64,000 nucleotides of DNA from contig NZ_FMTS01000002.1 in assembly GCF_900100255.1 (NCBI RefSeq), forward strand, positions 273,400 through 337,399. The letters are read 5' to 3'. Below the pieces are notes generated by a model. The model had not been told where the DNA came from. It saw only the letters and a list, made by a program, of their open reading frames with translations, and did no database searches. The stretch is from Asticcacaulis taihuensis. GTDB lineage: Bacteria; Pseudomonadota; Alphaproteobacteria; Caulobacterales; Caulobacteraceae. The translations under genes and the position numbers were made by a program. Positions 59,384-64,000 of this stretch are shown one piece after another. Position 1 is the first letter of the stretch. Every line of letters begins with the position of its first letter.

Positions 59384-60298
59384 CTATTCTATTTTGAGCG
59401 CGACCGGTTCCTGCTTGCGCAGGGACAGCGAAATCACCGTGGCCAGGATCAGCGCCGTGCCCAGCCAGTCATAAAGGCCAAAGCGCGTTCCCAGCCAGAT
59501 AATGCCGATCAGGGCCGCCGCCAGCGGTTCGGCGCAGGCCAGCAGGCTGGAGGTTTCCGGCCCGACGATCCGCACCGCCGTCAGATAGGCGTAGAAAGGG
59601 ATCAGGGTGCCAAAGACGATGACAAAAGCGAAGGCGCCTATGGCCGGCACATCCCAGGTGCCGGCCATAGCCCAGGGCGGATGAATGACACTGAGCGCCA
59701 GCCCGCCGATCAGCATCCCCCAGCCGATGACGATGGGCGGCGAATAGCGCGACATAAGCGTAAGCGGCTGGATGGAATAGAAGGCCAGGGCCACCGCCGA
59801 GGTCAGCCCCCAGACCAGGGCCATTTTCGAGACCGACAGGCTGTTGAGGCTGCCATGGGTCACCATGAAGAAGGTGCCGGCCACGGCCATGACGACGCAC
59901 AGCAATTCAAACGGTGTCGGCCAGCGCTTTTTCTGCCAGGCGAACCAGCCGACGATCAGCACCGGGCCGGTATATTGCAGGACGGTCGCCGTGGCGGCGT
60001 TCGAGGCATTTATGGCGGCAAAGTAAGTATATTGCACGGCCAGCATACCGAACAGGCCAAAGACGGCCATGCGCAGGGCATCGGCCTGGCGGGTCCAGAC
60101 GGTGAAGAGGTCGCGCGGCGCACGCAGGGCCACAAAACCCAGCATCAGTACACCGGCCATCAGCATCCGCACGGCCACCAGCCATTCGGTATTGACCCCG
60201 CGATGGGCAAAAAGGAACTGCCCGGCCGTGCCCGATACGCCCCAGAGCAGGGCGGCGCCAAACGCCAGTCCGCAGCCTTTGAGATAGTCGGGTTTCAT
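59384..60298 (-). CDS. EamA-family (DMT) exporter
   Basis: The 304-residue protein is an integral membrane protein with ten predicted hydrophobic segments in two EamA repeats, as in RhtA-type exporters of amino acids or metabolites. Near-characteristic are GVSGTAGQFLFAH at the start and a TSSLLACAEPLAAALIGIIWLGT stretch in the second repeat. The substrate is unknown. It lies 32 bp behind glmS-coding DNA on the same strand but is transcribed after glmS only if there is read-through in reverse order; it is in fact upstream of none of the glm genes' functions. Confidence 0.85.
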   Translation of the reverse strand: MKPDYLKGCGLAFGAALLWGVSGTAGQFLFAHRGVNTEWLVAVRMLMAGVLMLGFVALRAPRDLFTVWTRQADALRMAVFGLFGMLAVQYTYFAAINASNAATATVLQYTGPVLIVGWFAWQKKRWPTPFELLCVVMAVAGTFFMVTHGSLNSLSVSKMALVWGLTSAVALAFYSIQPLTLMSRYSPPIVIGWGMLIGGLALSVIHPPWAMAGTWDVPAIGAFAFVIVFGTLIPFYAYLTAVRIVGPETSSLLACAEPLAAALIGIIWLGTRFGLYDWLGTALILATVISLSLRKQEPVALKIE

Positions 60299-60330
60299 GG
60301 TGCGCCGCCTTTACAAAGAGGCGCGCAGTC

Positions 60331-62169
60331 CTATTCCACGGTCACCGACTTGGCAAGGTTGCGCGGCTGGTCGACATCCGTGCCCTTGTGGACGGCGGTG
60401 TGATAGGCCAGAAGCTGGATCGGCACCGAATAGACCAGGGCAGCGATGAAGGGATCGCAGTCCGGCGCCTGGATCACCTTTAGCGATTTGGCGGCATCGC
60501 CGGAAAGGGTCGGCACTTTTTGCGGGGCATTGGTGATCATTATCACCCGGCCGCCGCGCGCCGCCACCTCCTGCACATTCGAGGCTGTCTTCTCGAACAG
60601 CTCGTCATCGGGGGCAATAACCACCACCGGCGTGTTCTCGTCGATCAGGGCGATCGGGCCGTGCTTCAGCTCGCCGGCGGCATAGCCTTCGGCGTGGATA
60701 TAGCTGATTTCCTTGAGCTTGAGCGCGCCTTCCAGCGCCAGCGGATAGGTTTCGCCACGGCCGAGATAGATGACATCACGCGCCTTCGACAGGTCATTTG
60801 TGATGCGGACGATGTCGCCATCCATGCCGAGCGCCTCGGCGATCAGACCAGGTGCGCCAAGAAGAACCTGCGCGAGGCGGCCTTCTTCGGCGGCATTGAT
60901 CCGGCCGCGCTGGGCAGCGGCAGTTACGGCCAGCGACAACAGGGCCGACAACTGAGCAGTGAAGGCCTTGGTCGAAGCGACGCCGATTTCCGGACCGGCA
61001 TGGGTGGGCCACAGCAGGTCGGCTTCGCGCGCCATGGTCGAGGTATGGACATTGACCACAGCGGCCGTTTTCAGGCCCTGTGACTGGCACCAGCGCAGGG
61101 CGGCCAGGGTGTCGGCGGTTTCGCCCGACTGCGAGACGGCGACCGCCAGAACGCCAGGCATCATGGCCGGGCTGCGATAGCGGAATTCCGACGCCACCTC
61201 GACATCGACCGGCAAACCGGCCAGTTTTTCAAAGGCATAGCGCGCGATCGAGCCGGCATAATAGGCGGTGCCGCAGGCGATGATCTGCAAACGCGAAACG
61301 GTGGAAAAATCGACACCCGCCTTGATGTCGGCGCGCACACCGCCGGTCACCGGATCGAGATAGGCGGTAAGCGTGCGCTGCGTGCTTTCCGGCTGTTCGT
61401 GCACTTCCTTTTCCATGAAGTGACGGTAGCTGCCCTTTTCGACCAGGGCGGCCGAGGCGGAAACGGTGACGGCCGGACGATTGACCAGATTTCCCGCAGC
61501 ATCGTGGATTTCGGCGCTGTTCTGGCCGAGGACGACCCAGTCACCTTCTTCCAGATAACTGACGCGGTTGGTAAACGGGCCGACGGCCAAGGCGTCGGAA
61601 CCGAGATACATCTCATCGCCGCCCCAGCCGACGACCAGCGGCGAGCCGCGGCGCGCGCCCAGTATGGTGCGATCTTCGCCGTCGATCAGGATGGCCAGGG
61701 CATAGGCGCCATGCAGGCGATCGAGCGTGGCCTTGAAAGCGTCGCGTAAGGGCGCGCCTGTGGCCAGCTCGGCATTCAGAAGGTGGGCGATGACTTCGGT
61801 GTCCGTATCAGAGTCGTACACCTCGCCTTGCGCCATCAGGCCGGCCTTCAGCTCTGCGAAGTTCTCGATGATGCCGTTGTGGACCACCGTCACCTGGCCG
61901 AAATGATGCGGGTGGGCATTGCGCACCGATGGCGCGCCGTGGGTGGCCCAGCGCGTATGGCCGATACCGACCTGGCCCGCTAAGGGCTCGTCTTCGATAG
62001 CGGTTTCCAGATTGCGGATCTTGCCCTCGGCGCGGCGGCGCTCTGTGCCCTTGGCCGTCTGCACGGCGATACCGGCTGAATCGTAGCCGCGATATTCGAG
62101 GCGGCGCAGGGATTCCAGCAGACGCGGCGCGACGGGTTCATTGCCGATAATACCGATGATTCCGCACAT
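60331..62169 (-). CDS. glmS: Glutamine-fructose-6-phosphate aminotransferase
   Basis: GlmS makes glucosamine-6-phosphate, the first step to UDP-GlcNAc. I start at the ATG at 62169 so that the catalytic cysteine (MCGIIGI) is residue 2 and becomes the N-terminus; the frame is open 15 codons further up. The 612-residue protein has the glutaminase domain (HTRWATHG, HNGIIEN, DTDTEVIAHL) and two SIS domains (IACGTAYYAGS, VSQSGETADTLAAL, LGRGETYPLALEGALKLKEISY). It ends in KSVTVE. It is divergent from glmM, which performs the next step. Confidence 0.98.
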   Translation of the reverse strand: MCGIIGIIGNEPVAPRLLESLRRLEYRGYDSAGIAVQTAKGTERRRAEGKIRNLETAIEDEPLAGQVGIGHTRWATHGAPSVRNAHPHHFGQVTVVHNGIIENFAELKAGLMAQGEVYDSDTDTEVIAHLLNAELATGAPLRDAFKATLDRLHGAYALAILIDGEDRTILGARRGSPLVVGWGGDEMYLGSDALAVGPFTNRVSYLEEGDWVVLGQNSAEIHDAAGNLVNRPAVTVSASAALVEKGSYRHFMEKEVHEQPESTQRTLTAYLDPVTGGVRADIKAGVDFSTVSRLQIIACGTAYYAGSIARYAFEKLAGLPVDVEVASEFRYRSPAMMPGVLAVAVSQSGETADTLAALRWCQSQGLKTAAVVNVHTSTMAREADLLWPTHAGPEIGVASTKAFTAQLSALLSLAVTAAAQRGRINAAEEGRLAQVLLGAPGLIAEALGMDGDIVRITNDLSKARDVIYLGRGETYPLALEGALKLKEISYIHAEGYAAGELKHGPIALIDENTPVVVIAPDDELFEKTASNVQEVAARGGRVIMITNAPQKVPTLSGDAAKSLKVIQAPDCDPFIAALVYSVPIQLLAYHTAVHKGTDVDQPRNLAKSVTVE

Positions 62170-62447
62170 ATGCCGGGCTCCTTTTCGCCAGTGATGCCAA
62201 AATGCGACTTTCAAATAGCATATGGAAAATAAATTTGCTATAAATTCGTATTGCGAAAAATTGCTACCCGCCCACTGATTTCTATCGAAAATTCGCCATT
62301 AATTTAATAAATTTGCCATTTGCACACGAAACGACGCGAAATTTACAATTCGTGACGAGAAACGCCACACGTTTACGCAATAAATTAATTGCAAATTAGA
62401 TGATGCAGGCTTATCAAGCCAGAAATCAGGCGCAAGGAGCCGGTCAG
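62170..62447. promoter_or_regulatory. AT-rich glmS-glmM divergent control region with repeated AATTYGC motifs
   Basis: The 278-bp gap is far richer in A and T than the genes around it. AATTTGC or AATTCG(C) and the complements recur at 62232-62238, 62243-62248, 62253-62264 (GCGAAAAATTGC), 62286-62296, 62310-62316, 62336-62343, 62347-62352 and 62391-62397. This density suggests operator sites for a shared regulator. No glmS ribozyme is expected or seen in this phylum. Confidence 0.5.
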
Positions 62448-64000
62448 ATGAGCGACAACAAGTGGGAAAAATTGCAGGCGGCCGTCAGCGCCTCCGGCAT
62501 TTCCATCAAAGACGTGGCCGAAGCCGCCTCCATCGCCCAGAGCAGCATTTTCCGCGCCCTGAATGGTTCGACCAAGGCGCCGCGCCCCGAAACCGTCGAC
62601 AAGCTTGAGGCCGCTTTCGTCGCGCTCCTGACCCAGAAGATGGCCGACTACCGCCAGGCCCTGTCAGTTTACGGCTATAACCCCATCCGCAACCGCAACG
62701 AAGAAATGGCCACCCATATGCCCGCCATGACCCAGACCCGCAAATATTTCGGCACCGATGGCATCCGCGGCCGGGCCAATACCTTCCCGATGACGGCCGA
62801 GGTCGCCTACCGCGTCGGCATGGCCGCCGGCAAGATGTTCATGTCGGAAACCGACCGCCGCCACCTGGTCGTCATCGGCAAGGATACACGCCTGTCGGGC
62901 TATATGATCGAGCCGGCCCTGGTGGCGGGCTTTACCTCTGTCGGCATGGATGTGCGCCTGTTCGGCCCCCTCCCCACCCCCGGCGTGGCGATGATGACCC
63001 GCTCGATGCGCGCCGATCTGGGGGTCATGATCTCCGCCTCGCACAACGCGTTCGCCGATAACGGTATCAAGCTGTTCGGCCCCGATGGCTACAAGCTCTC
63101 CGATGAGGTCGAGTTGGCTATCGAGGCGCGCATGGATGGCAATATTCTGGTCGGCGTGGCCGACCCGCACAAGCTCGGCCGCGTCGCCCGCGTCGATGAC
63201 GCCCAGTGGCGCTATGTCGAAATCGCCAAGGCGACCTTCCCGCGCCACCTGACCCTGAATGGCCTGCGCATCGTACTCGATTGCGCCAATGGCGCCGCCT
63301 ACAAGGTAGCCCCGCTGGCCCTTTATGAACTGGGCGCCGAGGTCTTCCCGCTGGGCGTGACGCCGGACGGCCTCAACATCAATGAAAAGTGCGGCTCAAC
63401 CCAGCCGCAGGCCATGGCCCAGAAGGTCAAGGAACTGCGCGCCGATATCGGCATCGCGCTCGATGGCGACGCCGACCGCGTGGTGATCTGTGATGAACAC
63501 GGCCAGATCGTCGATGGCGATCAGATCATGGCGATTGTCGCCGGTGCTTTGGCGCGCAAGGGCCTGCTCAAGGGCAACGGCCTGGTGGCCACGGTCATGT
63601 CGAACCTCGGCCTGGAACGCCACATGCAGAAGCTCGGCCTGTCGCTGGAGCGCACCAAGGTGGGTGACCGCTATGTCATGGAACGGATGCGCGAAGGCGG
63701 CTTCAATATCGGCGGCGAGCAATCCGGGCACGTCATCCTCAGCGACTACGCCACCACCGGCGACGGCCTGATCGCCGCGCTTCAGGTGCTGGCCGAGCGG
63801 GTCGAATCCGGCAAACCGATGAGCGAGCTTGGCCGCCAGTTCGACACAGTGCCGCAACTGCTGAAGAACGTGAAATACACCGGCCAGAACCCGATGGAAC
63901 GCGAGGCGGTCAAGCAGGCCATCCGTGACGGTGAGGAAAAGCTGAAGGGTACCGGCCGTGTGCTGGTGCGCCCCTCCGGCACCGAGCCGCTGATCCGCGT
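62448..64000 (+). CDS. glmM: Phosphoglucosamine mutase with an N-terminal helix-turn-helix extension, C-terminus beyond the right edge
   Basis: GlmM converts glucosamine-6-phosphate to glucosamine-1-phosphate. From residue 94 the protein matches Glm[11 protein letters not shown], the phosphoserine loop ISASHN with Ser198 (position 105 counting from Met94; Ser102 in E. coli), the metal loop [14 protein letters not shown], and [11 protein letters not shown] at the edge; about 25 residues are missing. The frame is open without interruption back to an ATG at 62448 with a strong AAGGAG 9 bp upstream. Residues 1-85 read as a helix-turn-helix of the XRE/LacI type ([23 protein letters not shown]). 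Met87, Met91 or Met94 could be internal starts but lack a good ribosome site. Confidence 0.88.
   Translation, partial: MSDNKWEKLQAAVSASGISIKDVAEAASIAQSSIFRALNGSTKAPRPETVDKLEAAFVALLTQKMADYRQALSVYGYNPIRNRNEEMATHMPAMTQTRKYFGTDGIRGRANTFPMTAEVAYRVGMAAGKMFMSETDRRHLVVIGKDTRLSGYMIEPALVAGFTSVGMDVRLFGPLPTPGVAMMTRSMRADLGVMISASHNAFADNGIKLFGPDGYKLSDEVELAIEARMDGNILVGVADPHKLGRVARVDDAQWRYVEIAKATFPRHLTLNGLRIVLDCANGAAYKVAPLALYELGAEVFPLGVTPDGLNINEKCGSTQPQAMAQKVKELRADIGIALDGDADRVVICDEHGQIVDGDQIMAIVAGALARKGLLKGNGLVATVMSNLGLERHMQKLGLSLERTKVGDRYVMERMREGGFNIGGEQSGHVILSDYATTGDGLIAALQVLAERVESGKPMSELGRQFDTVPQLLKNVKYTGQNPMEREAVKQAIRDGEEKLKGTGRVLVRPSGTEPLIR

Noticed and set aside
62170-62447. glmS ribozyme or other riboswitch upstream of glmS
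   Set aside because: The glmS ribozyme is a feature of Gram-positive bacteria, and no core of it is visible in this AT-rich stretch.

Overview
The window reads as chromosomal DNA of a GC-rich alphaproteobacterium, most likely a caulobacterium close to Asticcacaulis or Caulobacter. The evidence is the protein families (large TonB-dependent receptors next to flavin-dependent halogenases, an AccD without its zinc finger, the AmgK/MurU recycling pair beside tsaE and addAB, S16 with a long Ala/Glu tail) and three TTAA-N7-TTAA sites of the CtrA type. It is mostly ordinary core genome with two accessory blocks. I see no tRNA, rRNA, CRISPR array, transposase or prophage gene.

Layout. 1-8.7 kb: a parvulin-type lipoprotein (partial), secA with a duplicated 3' tail, two secreted DUF2059-like proteins, a secreted M14 deacylase-like protein and a TPR-sulfotransferase. 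8.7-21.3 kb: a GABA aminotransferase, then an accessory block with two 2OG-oxygenase-like proteins, three FAD halogenase-family proteins in a row (the middle one stripped of catalytic residues), an 1100-residue TonB receptor and a cupin/JmjC-like protein. 21.4-27.8 kb: aminotransferase, aldo/keto reductase, fatty-acid hydroxylase family protein, a second TonB receptor, NrtS. 27.9-29.2 kb: trmD-rplS. 29.4-40.7 kb: a thioredoxin-fold protein, an acyltransferase and the overlapping chain tsaE-amgK-murU-addB-addA, then trxA. 40.9-46.6 kb (minus): trpF-trpB-trpA-accD-(membrane protein)-folC. 46.7-50.5 kb: a degenerate glucokinase homologue convergent with a LacI regulator, and a LysR/SDR divergent pair. 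50.5-53.1 kb (minus): ffh-rpsP-rimM. 53.5-64 kb: chemotaxis receptor, glycosyltransferase, alaC, AHSA1/ArsR pair, EamA exporter, glmS, and divergent from it a glmM whose frame begins with an extra helix-turn-helix domain.

The strongest unusual points are: (1) an open, well-initiated frame joining a DNA-binding-like HTH domain to phosphoglucosamine mutase, facing glmS across an AT-rich region with repeated AATTYGC-type heptamers; (2) the canonical ffh-rpsP-rimM-trmD-rplS operon split in two pieces that one inversion of 27.93-50.51 kb would rejoin exactly; (3) a halogenase paralogue that keeps the fold but has lost the FAD glycine motif, the catalytic lysine and the WxWxIP motif, translationally coupled to an intact one; (4) an in-frame 84-bp duplication of the secA tail whose copies differ only at synonymous or stop positions; (5) a glucokinase homologue with broken phosphate-binding motifs; and (6) several intergenic inverted-repeat elements.

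Functionally, several genes converge on UDP-GlcNAc and cell-wall supply: glmS and glmM make it de novo, amgK and murU recycle MurNAc. The halogenase block looks like a TonB-dependent uptake and modification system for an unknown aromatic or sugar-linked substrate.
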